Notes under the pieces: model-generated
Told to the model about the DNA's origin: nothing
The model's database searches: none
What the model saw: only the letters and a program-made list of their open reading frames with translations
DNA from: Candidatus Hydrogenedentota bacterium
Lineage (GTDB): Bacteria > Hydrogenedentota > Hydrogenedentia > Hydrogenedentales > JAEUWI01
DNA: 64,000 nt
Direction: 5' to 3'
NCBI GenBank assembly: GCA_019637335.1
Contig: JAHBVV010000003.1
Span: 62,001-126,000 of the forward strand
Position numbers and translations under genes: made by a program
Shown here: in pieces, positions 53,231-62,588 of the stretch
How positions within the stretch are numbered: position 1 is the stretch's first letter
How the letters are laid out: every line of letters begins with the position of its first letter

Positions 53231-53305
53231 TCCCCGCGCGGCAACACCGCCGCGATTCGAGTTCGGGGGCGCCCCCCGTTGGGGACCATCCAGAAGGAAG
53301 ACGCC

Positions 53306-56047
53306 ATGCCCTCCATGCCTCCTCTCCGCACCTTTCGCTTCGTCGCCGCGCTTGCCGGGCTGCTGCTCGCCCTGTCCGGCGGCGCGCAGACCGTCCTCCA
53401 CGTGGCGCCCGGCGGCAACGACGCCTGGTCGGGCCGTCTTTCGGCGCCCAACGCGGACGCGTCCGACGGGCCCCTGGCCACGACCGCCGGCGCCCGCGAC
53501 GCCATCCGGCAGGCGCGCGGAAATGCGCCGGAGGCGGCGTTCGAGGTGATCATCCAGGACGGCGCGTACCCGATCGCCGAGCCCATCGTCTTTACGCCCC
53601 GGGACTCCGGAACGCCCGGCGCGCCCACGGTCTATCGCGCGGCGGAGGGCGCCGCCCCGGTCGTCACGGGCGGCCGCGCCATCACCGGCTGGCGCCAGGA
53701 GGGCCCGCTCTGGGTGGCGGATATCCCCGACGTCCAATCGGGCGCCTGGTCCTTCAGCCAGCTCTGGGTGAACGGCGAACGACGCACCCCCGCGCGGACG
53801 CCGAACGCGGACCACCCGGCGGGCGATTACCCGGACGAGGACGACCTCTTCCTCACCGCCGGGCCCGTCATGGAGAAGAAGGAAGGTGGCGACGAGCAGG
53901 TCCGCAGCGCCACGCGCGTCTACTACCGCCCCGGCGACGTGCGGGACTGGGCCACGCTCCAGGACGCCATCGTCGTGGTCTACCACTCCTGGGAGACCGC
54001 GCTCCTCCGCCCGAAAAGCATTGATACGGAAAACCACATCCTCGAATTCACCGGCCCGACCACCTGGGGCTTCGGCTACTGGCATCCCGACCAGCGCTAC
54101 TACATCGAGCACCTCTTCGAAGCGCTCGACCAGCCCGGCGAGTGGTTCCTGAACCGCCGCGAAGGCCGGCTCTACTACATGCCCATGCCTGGCGAAACGC
54201 CCGAGACCATCCGCGCGATCGCGCCGGTGGCCGGCCAGCTGCTCCGCCTCGAAGGCGACCCCGCCAGCGGCCAGTTCGTGGAGCACCTCCGCTTCGAGGG
54301 CCTCGCCTTCCACCACACCGAGTTCCAGGTCAAGCCAACGGGCCACAGCGACGGCCAGGCCGCCTTCAGCGTGCCCGCCGCCATCGAGGCCACCGGCGCG
54401 CGCCACGTGGCCTTCGACCGCTGCGACATCGGCCACCTCGGCGGCTACGGCCTCTGGTTCCGCAAGGGCAGCCAGGACAATGCCCTCACCCGCAGCGAGA
54501 TCCACGATCTCGGCGCGGGCGGCGTGCGCATCGGCGAGGGGGCCAGCCCCGCCAGCGAAGACGACGCGGCGCTGCGCAATGTGATCGACAACAACTTCAT
54601 CCACGACGGCGGGCGCGTCTTCCGCGGCGCCGTCGGCCTGTGGATCGGCCGCAGCTCCTACAACCGCGTCTCCCACAACGAAATCTGCGACTTCCGCTAC
54701 ACCGGCATCTCCGCCGGCTGGTCCTGGGGCTACGACGAAAGCTCCGCACACCACAACATCATCGAATACAACCGCGTGCACCATATCGCCCTCGGCCAGC
54801 TCAGCGACACCGGCGGCATCTACACCCTCGGCGTCTCCCCCGGCACGATCATCCGCAACAACGTCTTCCACGACGTCATCTCCAACCCGAAAGTCTCCGG
54901 CGGCTGGGGGATCTACTTCGACGAGGGCAGCACCGGGATCCTCGCGGAGAACAACCTCGTCTACAACACCCGCACCGGCACACTCCACCAGCACTACGGG
55001 CGCGACAACCGCGTCATCAACAACATCTTCGCCTTCTCGCACCATGGCCAGCTCATCCGCTCCCGCGAGGAGGACCACAATTCGTTCGTCTTCCACCGGA
55101 ACATCGTCTACTTCAACAACAACCAGCTCCTCGGGAGCACCTGGAAGAACGGCAACTTCGATCTCGACAGCAATGTCTACTGGACCACCATGCCGGAAGT
55201 CGCCGAGCTCGGCGAGATGGATTTCGCCGGCCGCACGTGGGAGGAATGGCGCGCCGAGGGCCACGACCGGCATTCGATCATCGCCGATCCCGGCTTCGAG
55301 AACGCCGAGGCGGGCGATTTCCGGCTCTCGCCCGATTCCCCGGCCATCGTGCTCGGGTTCAGGCCCTTCGACTACACCGAAGCCGGCCTCTACGGCGACC
55401 CCGCGTGGGTGGCGAAACCCCGCGCCATCCAGCGCCCCGCCTTCACCCCGCCGCCCGCGCCCGAACCCCGCCGCATCGCCGACGGCTTCGAGGACACGAC
55501 CCCCGGCCAGATCGCGCGCGGCGCGCAGTCGCACGAGGAGGGCCCCGGCACGATCCGCGTGACGGACGAGACCGCCGCTTCCGGGAAGCACAGTCTCAAA
55601 TTCCAGGACGCGCCCGGCCTGAGCGCCTCCTACAACCCCCACCTCGTTTACACGCCCGGCTACCGCCGCGGAACCGCCACCGCCCGCTTCGCCATCCGCC
55701 TGGCGCCCGGCGCGGTGTTCTACCACGAATGGCGCGACAACGCGAGCCCCTACCAGGTCGGCCCGAGCCTCTGGTTTCGCGATGGATCCCTGGTCGTGGG
55801 CGGACAGGCCCTCGCCGAAATTCCCCCCGATACCTGGGTGGCCGTGGAAGTGATCTGTCCGCTTGGCGCCGCGGCCGATGGAACCTGGCGCCTCGCCATT
55901 ACCCGCGAGGACGGAAGCGCCGAGTCCTTCGAGAACCTGCCTCTTGGCGCGGCGGACTTCCGGCGGCTAGACTGGCTGGGCTTCGTCTCCGCCGCCACGG
56001 AGGCCGTGGCCACGTTTCTGGATGACCTGGAGGTACACTTAGAGTAG
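53306..56047 (+). CDS. Secreted right-handed beta-helix protein
   Basis: ATG 53306 (ribosome site AAGGAAG) gives 913 residues with signal peptide ending LLLALSGGAQ. The opening TVLHVAPGGNDAWSGRLSAPN, DGPLATTAGARDAIRQAR is the start of parallel beta-helix proteins with a DUF1565-like region. The helix proper (about 290-660) shows NNFIHDGGRVFRGAVGLWIG, HNIIEYNRVHHIALGQLSDTGGIYTLG and NNVFHDVISNPKVSGGWGIYF. A C-terminal beta-sandwich (about 760-913) begins PRRIADGFEDTTPG. It probably cleaves or binds a polysaccharide; the lyase or hydrolase nature cannot be decided. Confidence 0.85.
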   Translation: MPSMPPLRTFRFVAALAGLLLALSGGAQTVLHVAPGGNDAWSGRLSAPNADASDGPLATTAGARDAIRQARGNAPEAAFEVIIQDGAYPIAEPIVFTPRDSGTPGAPTVYRAAEGAAPVVTGGRAITGWRQEGPLWVADIPDVQSGAWSFSQLWVNGERRTPARTPNADHPAGDYPDEDDLFLTAGPVMEKKEGGDEQVRSATRVYYRPGDVRDWATLQDAIVVVYHSWETALLRPKSIDTENHILEFTGPTTWGFGYWHPDQRYYIEHLFEALDQPGEWFLNRREGRLYYMPMPGETPETIRAIAPVAGQLLRLEGDPASGQFVEHLRFEGLAFHHTEFQVKPTGHSDGQAAFSVPAAIEATGARHVAFDRCDIGHLGGYGLWFRKGSQDNALTRSEIHDLGAGGVRIGEGASPASEDDAALRNVIDNNFIHDGGRVFRGAVGLWIGRSSYNRVSHNEICDFRYTGISAGWSWGYDESSAHHNIIEYNRVHHIALGQLSDTGGIYTLGVSPGTIIRNNVFHDVISNPKVSGGWGIYFDEGSTGILAENNLVYNTRTGTLHQHYGRDNRVINNIFAFSHHGQLIRSREEDHNSFVFHRNIVYFNNNQLLGSTWKNGNFDLDSNVYWTTMPEVAELGEMDFAGRTWEEWRAEGHDRHSIIADPGFENAEAGDFRLSPDSPAIVLGFRPFDYTEAGLYGDPAWVAKPRAIQRPAFTPPPAPEPRRIADGFEDTTPGQIARGAQSHEEGPGTIRVTDETAASGKHSLKFQDAPGLSASYNPHLVYTPGYRRGTATARFAIRLAPGAVFYHEWRDNASPYQVGPSLWFRDGSLVVGGQALAEIPPDTWVAVEVICPLGAAADGTWRLAITREDGSAESFENLPLGAADFRRLDWLGFVSAATEAVATFLDDLEVHLE

Positions 56048-56077
56048 CCCGGCGCGGGGTGGCCGATACGCCAGGGA

Positions 56078-57415
56078 CTAGCGTGAAGCCTTCGGTTCCG
56101 GTTCGGGCGCCGCCGGTTCCCCGAGCACCTGCGCGAGCACCTTATCAACACGGCGATCATCCATGTCCATGACTTCAAAGCGGAGGTTGCCGCAGGTGAA
56201 ATGGTCGCCGGCGGTGGGGATGCGGTCCAGCTGGGCCATCACAAAACCGCCCAGCGTGCGGAATCCGCCGTCCATTTCTTCCGTGATCGGACGCCCGGGA
56301 AACAGCGCGAAGACGTCCTCAATGGGTATGCTCCCGTCAAGCAGGTAGGAACCGTCCTCGCGGCGGACGACGTCCGGCTCATTGTCTTCGCCGGCCTCGG
56401 GAAGGCCGCCCACGATGCTTTCGAAGAGATCATTCAGTGTCACCACGCCCTGCACACCGCCGAACTCGTCCTGCACCACGGCAAAATGAATGCCTGACGT
56501 CTTGAAACGCCGCAGCAGGGCGAGCGCCCGTGTGGTGCCAGGAATCCGGAGCGGCTTGGACATGCACGCGGCCAGATCGACCACCTCCGAGATGGTCATG
56601 GCCTCGGTGAGGTCGCGCAGATGGACCATGCCGAGGATTTCATCATTGTTTTCTCCCCGCACGGGATAGCGGGAGTGGCGGTTCTCCTTGATGGTTTCCA
56701 GAATCTCCGCCCGTGTTGCCTTGCTGGGGAAGCTGACGATGTCGCGCCGCGGCGTCATCAGGGCGCTCGCGCGCCGCTCGTCCAGGTGGAGCATCCGGAT
56801 GAGCATGTCCTGTTCCTCGCCGGTGAGAACGCCGAATTTGGCGCCCTGCCGGATCATCATGCGGATGTCGTCTTCCGTCACGTCGGTTTCATTGCCATGC
56901 TTCAGCGGGACCAGCGTGAGGATCAGGTTGGTCGAGGCCGAAAGGACCGCGATCAGGGGGGAAGTGAACCACGACAGGCGCTTCATGGGGCGGGCGGCAA
57001 ACCGGCTGATACCTTCCGGATTCGACATTGCGATGCGCTTGGGTACGAGTTCTCCCAGCGTGAGGGACAGGTAGGTGATCGCAAGCACAACGATCGCCAG
57101 TGCGATGTTCTCACGGTAGGCGTCGGCCACGCCGGCGGACTGGAGCAGTTCTGACAACGGAGTCGCGAAACGCGCGCCGCCGACCACGCCCGCCAGCGTG
57201 CCGATCAGGGTGATGCCCACCTGAATGGTGGAGAGCAGCCGGTTGGGATCGTCGAGGAGCTTCAGGGCCTCCGCCGCGCCGCGATCGCCCGACGCGGCCA
57301 GTTGTTCCAGGCGGGATCGCCGCGCCGAAACGATGGCGATCTCCGTCATGGCGAAGACGCCATTGCCCAGGATGAGGGCGAAGAGCAGCAAGATCTCCCA
57401 AAAAACTTGGGGCAT
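56078..57415 (-). CDS. HlyC/CorC-family transporter (CNNM, CBS pair, CorC)
   Basis: A 445-residue inner-membrane protein. The CNNM domain (about 1-190) has LFALILGNGVFAMTEIAIVSARRSRLEQLA and LLSTIQVGITLIGTLAGVVGG with four membrane segments. A CBS pair (about 210-330) has MTPRRDIVSFP and ALALLRRFKTSGIHFAVVQDEFGGVQGVVTLNDLFE. The CorC domain (about 345-430) ends VMDMDDRRVDKVLAQ. Members are thought to export Mg or Co or act on Na-Mg exchange. It is a single gene, convergent with the beta-helix gene. Confidence 0.93.
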   Translation of the reverse strand: MPQVFWEILLLFALILGNGVFAMTEIAIVSARRSRLEQLAASGDRGAAEALKLLDDPNRLLSTIQVGITLIGTLAGVVGGARFATPLSELLQSAGVADAYRENIALAIVVLAITYLSLTLGELVPKRIAMSNPEGISRFAARPMKRLSWFTSPLIAVLSASTNLILTLVPLKHGNETDVTEDDIRMMIRQGAKFGVLTGEEQDMLIRMLHLDERRASALMTPRRDIVSFPSKATRAEILETIKENRHSRYPVRGENNDEILGMVHLRDLTEAMTISEVVDLAACMSKPLRIPGTTRALALLRRFKTSGIHFAVVQDEFGGVQGVVTLNDLFESIVGGLPEAGEDNEPDVVRREDGSYLLDGSIPIEDVFALFPGRPITEEMDGGFRTLGGFVMAQLDRIPTAGDHFTCGNLRFEVMDMDDRRVDKVLAQVLGEPAAPEPEPKASR

Positions 57416-57643
57416 GAAGCAGATTTCCTTGACGTGGGGTTGCGGCGCGTTGTTGGTCGCACAAGTATAGCGCAGGCCGCTGAACCAATGCCGGTTTTTC
57501 GAGCGCGGCTGCCTGGCAAAATGACTCGCGGCCTCCCGCTGGCACGATTCCCCCGGAATTCTTTCCGCCGCAACCGGCGCCGTGGCCCGTTATCGCCGGG
57601 CCGTGCGGGGTTTATCCCGCCAGTCCCTGGGCCCGGGGGCCTC

Positions 57644-57673
57644 TTGTGATTTTCAAAACGCCTGTGGCACAAT
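57644..57673 (+). promoter_or_regulatory. Possible promoter of the methyltransferase gene
   Basis: TTGTGA and CACAAT are separated by 18 bases, about 160 bases before the TTG start. The rest of 57416-57831 holds no gene. Confidence 0.3.
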
Positions 57674-57831
57674 AGCGGAAATTTCGGAGGACAGATCCTC
57701 CGGCGGGCGGGGCGCACGTTCAGTACACAAGCCGGACGCGCGCCGCCGGTGCCGCTGTTCTTAGCGCCCCGGCTGCCGCGCGCGCCCCACCCGGCGCGCC
57801 GCTCGGGCGGCCCCTGGAAGGAATACAGCAC

Positions 57832-58413
57832 TTGAGCACGCTCAGTTTCATGAGAGAAGTCATACGGGCAAACCGGAGCACGGGCGCCATAGCCCCAAGC
57901 GGACGGAAGCTGGCCGATGTCGTAACCGATATGGCGGGCGTGGACCAGTCCAACGTCATCGTGGAATACGGCCCCGGAACGGGCGTATTTACCGAGACCA
58001 TACTGTCGAAAAAAAAGCCCGACGCCTACTTCATCGCCCTGGAGGTCAACGAAGAGTTCGTCAAGGTCACGCGCGATCGCTGTCCCGGCGTCCATGTCTA
58101 CCACGACTGCGCCCAGAACGCCGGAAAGTACCTGGCCGAGGCGGGCCTGGAAGGCTGCGACACCATCGTGTCCGGGCTGCCCTGGACCCGATTCGACAGC
58201 GAACTTCAGGACGACATTCTGAAGGCCACCTACGATGTGCTCGTACCCGGCGGCCGATTTGTCACCTTCGCTTTCGCCACAAGCCCCTACATCCCCTCCG
58301 GGCGGCGTTTCTTCCGGCATAAGCTTCTGGAGCAATTCGGCGACGTGAAGCGCTCCGAGCGTATCTGGAAGAACTTCCCCCCGTGCGTTGTATACATCGC
58401 CGAAAAGCGCTGA
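57832..58413 (+). CDS. Class I SAM-dependent methyltransferase (KsgA/PmtA-like)
   Basis: From TTG 57832 with GGAAGGAA ribosome site, 193 residues; an ATG at 57850 is the alternative. FMREVIRANRSTGAIAPSGRKLADVV opens like rRNA-dimethylase/phospholipid methyltransferases. The SAM loop is VIVEYGPGTGVFTETIL, followed by YFIALEVNEEF, and DTIVSGLPWTRF replaces the catalytic NLPY of KsgA. The short length and this motif fit bacterial phosphatidylethanolamine N-methyltransferase (PmtA type) better than rRNA dimethylase. It would work at the membrane face. Confidence 0.82.
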   Translation: MSTLSFMREVIRANRSTGAIAPSGRKLADVVTDMAGVDQSNVIVEYGPGTGVFTETILSKKKPDAYFIALEVNEEFVKVTRDRCPGVHVYHDCAQNAGKYLAEAGLEGCDTIVSGLPWTRFDSELQDDILKATYDVLVPGGRFVTFAFATSPYIPSGRRFFRHKLLEQFGDVKRSERIWKNFPPCVVYIAEKR

Positions 58414-58432
58414 GCCCGGCGTGGGGGAACCG

Positions 58433-59086
58433 ATGCGTGCCAGAAACGCACTCATGATCCACGGCGGCTGGGAGGGGCACGAGCCGGAAGCCTGCGTAAA
58501 GCGCTTCGTGGAACCCCTCGAATCCGCCGGATTCACCGTCACCTTGACCGATACCCTCGCCATCCTGGACGAGCCCGAATTTCTCGCCGCGCAGGATTTG
58601 ATCGTGCCCTGCTGGACCATGGGCGAGCTGACGCCCTCGCAAGAGGCCAACCTCCTGCGCGTGGTCGAGGCCGGCGCCGGCCTCGCCGGCTGGCACGGCG
58701 GCATGGGCGACGCCTTCCGCGGCAGCCCGGCCTACCAGTACATGGCCGGTGGCCAGTTTGTCGCGCACCCCGGCAATATCACCCGCTACACCGTGAAAAT
58801 CGCGCGCTCCGAAGACCCCATCGTGGCCGGCCTGCGCGATTTCGCCATGCATTCCGAGCAGTATTACCTTCACGTCGACCCCGGGAACGAAATTCTCGCC
58901 ACCACCGTGTTCAGCGGCGACGTGCACCCCTGGATCGGCGGCGTCGAGATGCCCGTCGTGTGGAAGCGCCGCTACGGCGCCGGGCGCGTCTTCTACTCCG
59001 CCCTGGGGCACACCGCCACCGACTTCGACACGCCCGAAGTCTTCACCCTCACAACCCGCGGCCTCCTCTGGGCCGCCCGCGACTGA
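58433..59086 (+). CDS. ThuA-domain protein
   Basis: ATG 58433 gives 217 residues without signal. The ThuA (glutamine-amidotransferase-like) fold shows ALMIHGGWEGHEPEACVKRFVEPL, DLIVPCWTMGELTPSQEANLLRVVEAGAGLAGWHGGMGDAF, and HPGNITRYTVKI-HSEQYYLHVDPG, closing with RVFYSALGHTATDFDTPEV. ThuA proteins assist uptake or turnover of trehalose-like sugars and 3-keto-glycosides. It precedes a Gfo/Idh/MocA gene by 192 bases, a common partner. Confidence 0.9.
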   Translation: MRARNALMIHGGWEGHEPEACVKRFVEPLESAGFTVTLTDTLAILDEPEFLAAQDLIVPCWTMGELTPSQEANLLRVVEAGAGLAGWHGGMGDAFRGSPAYQYMAGGQFVAHPGNITRYTVKIARSEDPIVAGLRDFAMHSEQYYLHVDPGNEILATTVFSGDVHPWIGGVEMPVVWKRRYGAGRVFYSALGHTATDFDTPEVFTLTTRGLLWAARD

Positions 59087-59278
59087 GCACTGTCCAGAGA
59101 GGAATGGGGCACGGCGTCTCTCCTGACGCGCCACACGTCGCCGCCACAGATTCCTGGATACCCACGTCCCCAACCTCACCCGCCTCCGCCTGTACCTGGC
59201 CCGCCATACCCCAGTACAATCCAGCATGGAATCCAACCCACCACCACAATCCCCTGGCGGACCCGAAAGGATCATCCC

Positions 59279-60382
59279 GTGAATCCCATGCGCGTCGGTC
59301 TCATCGGCTGCGGCAACATCGCCCCCGTCTATTTTGACGCCGGCCACCGCTTCGACAACTTCCGCATCGTCGCCTGCGCCGACCAGGACCACGCCCGCGC
59401 CGAAGCCGCGGCCGCACTCCATGGCGTCCCCCGGGCCCTCGACCCCAAAGCGCTCCTCGCTGATCCGGAGATTGACCTGGTACTCATTCTCACGCCGCCG
59501 CCATCGCACGCCGATCTGATCGGCGCCGCCACCGCCGCCGGGAAGCATGTTTACACCGAAAAGCCGCTCGCCCTCGACGCCGCGCGCGGGCGCGAACTGC
59601 TCGGCCAGGCTGCCCGCATCGGCGTGACTGTGGGCTGCGCGCCCGACACCGTTCTCGGCGCCGGCATCCAGACCGCGCGCAAACTCATCGATGACGGCTG
59701 GATCGGGCGTCCCGTTTCCGCCACCGCGTTTATGCAGTGCGCCGGCCACGAGTCCTGGCACCCGGACCCCGCCTTCTACTACGCGCCGGGCGGCGGACCG
59801 CTCTTTGACATGGGGCCCTACTACCTCTCCGCCCTGGTCACGCTCCTCGGCCCCGTGGAGTCCGTCTGCGCCATGGCCGGCGCCGCCTTCGACGAGCGCG
59901 TGGTGACCAGCGCCGAGCGTTACGGCGAGCGTATCCCCGTGCGCGTGCCCACCCACGTCGCGGGCGTCCTGCGCTTCGTCTCCGGCGCCATCGTAACCCT
60001 TGTCATGAGCTTCGATGTCGTCGGGCACACCCTGCCGCACCTCGAGATCCACGGAAGCGCCGGAAGCCTCCGCGCACCGGACCCCAACACCTTCGGCGGG
60101 CCGGTGCTCCTCAAGCGGCGCGGCGCCGACGCCTTCACCGAGATGCCCCTGAGCCATCCCCACGCCGTGCAGTCCCGCGGGCTCGGCCTGGCCGAGATGG
60201 TGGACGCCATTCGCGCGGAACGATCACCCCGCGCGGACGGCGATCTGGCCCTGCACGTCCTCGGCTGCATGGAAGCCCTCCACACCGCCGCCCGCGAATC
60301 CGCCTATGTGTCCGTGCGCGATCGCGCCGCACAGCCCGCGCCCATGCCCATGGAAATTTTGGATCGGGGCGCCATGAGTTAG
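59279..60382 (+). CDS. Gfo/Idh/MocA-family oxidoreductase
   Basis: GTG 59279 with AAAGGA upstream, 367 residues; ATG 59288 also possible. The Rossmann start is MRVGLIGCGNIAPVYFDAGHR, then TPPPSHADLIGAATAAGKHVYTEKPLALD with the catalytic Lys of the EKP motif, and PGGGPLFDMGPYYLSAL in the substrate domain. Family members oxidise sugars or inositols at C3 with NAD(P). With the ThuA gene it forms the usual keto-sugar pathway unit. Confidence 0.95.
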   Translation: MNPMRVGLIGCGNIAPVYFDAGHRFDNFRIVACADQDHARAEAAAALHGVPRALDPKALLADPEIDLVLILTPPPSHADLIGAATAAGKHVYTEKPLALDAARGRELLGQAARIGVTVGCAPDTVLGAGIQTARKLIDDGWIGRPVSATAFMQCAGHESWHPDPAFYYAPGGGPLFDMGPYYLSALVTLLGPVESVCAMAGAAFDERVVTSAERYGERIPVRVPTHVAGVLRFVSGAIVTLVMSFDVVGHTLPHLEIHGSAGSLRAPDPNTFGGPVLLKRRGADAFTEMPLSHPHAVQSRGLGLAEMVDAIRAERSPRADGDLALHVLGCMEALHTAARESAYVSVRDRAAQPAPMPMEILDRGAMS

Positions 60383-60475
60383 TATGGTAGGGGAATTCCC
60401 CGGCGAATACGCGGCCGGCCGCCCACCTCCACGTTGCGATGCGGGCCGCCAGCCCCTCCAGGACACCGCAAACCC

Positions 60476-61177
60476 ATGCAATCTGAAGACCGAATCATCC
60501 ATTTTGGCGTGGAACTCATCCATCCGCCCGTTCAGCACAAAAAAGAGACCCTGCAGAAACTCTATTTCGAGTTGTCCCAGGTCCGGAACGCGGGCTACGA
60601 CAGCACCGACTTCACCGTTATGGCCCAGCCCCGCTTCTATTCCCGGCGGCCCCCGCGCTCGCAATCGATCTGCCTTTTTCTGCCCGACCGCGTCCTCGTC
60701 ATCGAGGAGTGGGCCGATATCGCCATGAGCGAATTCATCGACCGCGTCGAAGCCGTTGCAAGCCGCGTCCTGGCGCTCGAAGGCGTCGGCCAGTTCATCG
60801 CGCACACCGCCACCATCCGATCCACCTTCGCCCTGACCAGTGTGGAGGACGGGCGCGTCTTCATGCTCGAGCACGTCTGCGGCCACGACCCGGAGATGGG
60901 ACGCCATTTCAAACGTCCCCTCTCCATGATCGGGCTCCGGTTCCACTTCCCCGAAACCGATGAATACCCCGGCAACCTGCAGGTCAGCATCGAACCCTTC
61001 CGGCAAAGCCCCAACGAGATCTACGTCGAAGCCAAGGGCGTCTTCACCCGCGAGAGAATCAACCCCGGACACCTCGATATTCTGACCGATCACTGCCGGG
61101 GCGTCCGCACTTTTATCGCCGAGCGGATCTTTCCCTACCTCAACCAGTTCGACGTGCCGAAAGCCCCGCTCGAATGA
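60476..61177 (+). CDS. Conserved protein resembling TIGR04255 family
   Basis: ATG 60476 gives 233 residues without signal or membrane segments. The opening HFGVELIHPPVQHKKETLQKLYFELS, IEEWADIAMSEFIDRVEAV and FIERI-FPYLNQF near the end recall the TIGR04255 uncharacterised proteins. Its ATGA overlap with the GH51-like gene implies joint translation. No enzyme motif is seen. Alternatives could not be ranked. Confidence 0.45.
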   Translation: MQSEDRIIHFGVELIHPPVQHKKETLQKLYFELSQVRNAGYDSTDFTVMAQPRFYSRRPPRSQSICLFLPDRVLVIEEWADIAMSEFIDRVEAVASRVLALEGVGQFIAHTATIRSTFALTSVEDGRVFMLEHVCGHDPEMGRHFKRPLSMIGLRFHFPETDEYPGNLQVSIEPFRQSPNEIYVEAKGVFTRERINPGHLDILTDHCRGVRTFIAERIFPYLNQFDVPKAPLE

Positions 61178-62562
61178 GCGGCGCCCAGCTTCGCGTCTGG
61201 CCCGCCATCTCCCGCGCCACCATCGCCCCCGAGCTGTACGCGCACCAGATTGACATGGTGGGGGAGGGGGTCTACGAAGGCATCTGGACCGGGCGCGCCG
61301 CGCGGCTCCCCAACGAGGAGGGCATCCGCATGGATGTGCTGGCCCTCCTCAAGCACCTCCGCGTTCCCCTTCTCAAATGGCCCGGCGACGCCTTCGCGCG
61401 CTACTACCACTGGAAGGATGGCATCGGGACCGGCAAGGCCCGGGAGCAGCGCGTCAATATCCCCGGCCAGGCCATCGAGCCCAACACTTTCGGAACCCAC
61501 GAATTCCTTCTGCTCTGCGAGAAGCTCGGCTGCAAGCCCTGGATTACCTGCAACGGCGCCACCGGGGGCCTGCGCGAAGCCATGGAGTGGCTGGAGTATT
61601 GCACCTTCGGCGGCGACACGACCCTCACCGCGCTGCGAAGCCACAACGGCCAACCCGATCCCTTTGAGGCGCCATACTGGAGTTACGACGGCCCGGAGGG
61701 CAGCGCGGTGCTTCGCACGCTCAATCCCGATATAATCGACATTGGTGAAGCCGTAACCGATACAAAACAACATAAAATGCGCCCAAAATTACATCAATTC
61801 GCCGTCGCCATGCCCACGTCCGGCGGACGAGACTTCGGCGAGCGCGCCTACCGCGCTTCTTTTGTTGGTTTGCGTCTTTTCGAGGCTGAAATTGAGCGCA
61901 ATCTCGCGCTTCTAGACGCCGCCTTCCCCGGAAAACGCGTCAAAGCCGCCATCAACCAGTGGGGCGTATGCCACCCCGAAGCCAACCCCGAGGCCGGCAT
62001 GGAGCAGCCCAGCACGCTGCGTGATGCCCTCCTCGCGGCTTCCGCCCTCAACCTCCTCAACGAGCACGCGGGGCGCATCGCCATCGCCTGCATGGCCGAC
62101 GCCATCAATTCCAATCACTGCCTGGTGAAGACCCAGGGCCGCGACATGTACCTCACGCCGACCTACCATGTGTTCGACCTCATGGCGCCGCACAAGGGCG
62201 CGCGCCTGCTCTATCGCGAGCTGGAATGCCCGAAAATGCCGCTGCCGCGCGACCGGAACGCCGACGTCTCCAGTATTCCCGCGCTCAACGCCAGCGCGTC
62301 GCGCGCGCGCAAGCGCCTCTGCATCACCGTCACCAACCAGAGCTACAGCGAGACCGTCCCGCTCTCGGTGGAAATACGCGAGGCGGAAATCGCCACCCTC
62401 AGCGGCCGGGTCTTGACCGCGCCGTCCGCCACCGCCGAAAACACGTTCGAGAACCCCAAGACGGTGGCGCCCGCGCGACTCGACCTGACGCCCGACGGCA
62501 ACACCTTCCACTACGCGATGCCGCCGCATTCGCTGGCGGCCTTTACCGTCGGCCTGCGCTGA
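61174..62562 (+). CDS. GH51 (alpha-L-arabinofuranosidase)-like protein lacking catalytic glutamates
   Basis: A 462-residue protein clearly related to GH51: EGVYEGIWTGRAARLPNEEGIRMDVL, LLKWPGDAFARYYHWKDGIG, NTFGTHEFLLLCEKLGCKPWI, and the C-terminal NPEAGMEQPSTLRDALLAASALNLLNEHAGRI with DMYLTPTYHVFDL. In active enzymes the nucleophile lies in DEWGTW or DEWNVW; here the place reads NQWGVC (Gln262). The acid/base motif YWGIGNE is replaced by YWSYDGPEG (about 168-176), with residues missing after it. The protein is therefore probably not a standard arabinofuranosidase. Coding around 61735-61920 is AT-richer. It has no signal peptide. Confidence 0.75.
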   Translation: MSGAQLRVWPAISRATIAPELYAHQIDMVGEGVYEGIWTGRAARLPNEEGIRMDVLALLKHLRVPLLKWPGDAFARYYHWKDGIGTGKAREQRVNIPGQAIEPNTFGTHEFLLLCEKLGCKPWITCNGATGGLREAMEWLEYCTFGGDTTLTALRSHNGQPDPFEAPYWSYDGPEGSAVLRTLNPDIIDIGEAVTDTKQHKMRPKLHQFAVAMPTSGGRDFGERAYRASFVGLRLFEAEIERNLALLDAAFPGKRVKAAINQWGVCHPEANPEAGMEQPSTLRDALLAASALNLLNEHAGRIAIACMADAINSNHCLVKTQGRDMYLTPTYHVFDLMAPHKGARLLYRELECPKMPLPRDRNADVSSIPALNASASRARKRLCITVTNQSYSETVPLSVEIREAEIATLSGRVLTAPSATAENTFENPKTVAPARLDLTPDGNTFHYAMPPHSLAAFTVGLR

Positions 62563-62588
62563 ACCAAACCCGCCGGACCCGCCGCGCC

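Noticed and set aside
53225-55726. Long minus-strand open frame (833 codons) opposite the beta-helix gene
   Set aside because: Val/Ala/Gly-rich low-complexity product; the plus-strand frame has signal peptide, ribosome site and fold motifs.
57346-58704. Minus-strand frame of 452 codons opposite the methyltransferase and ThuA genes
   Set aside because: It overlaps two well-supported plus-strand genes plus the intergenic gap and has no motif.
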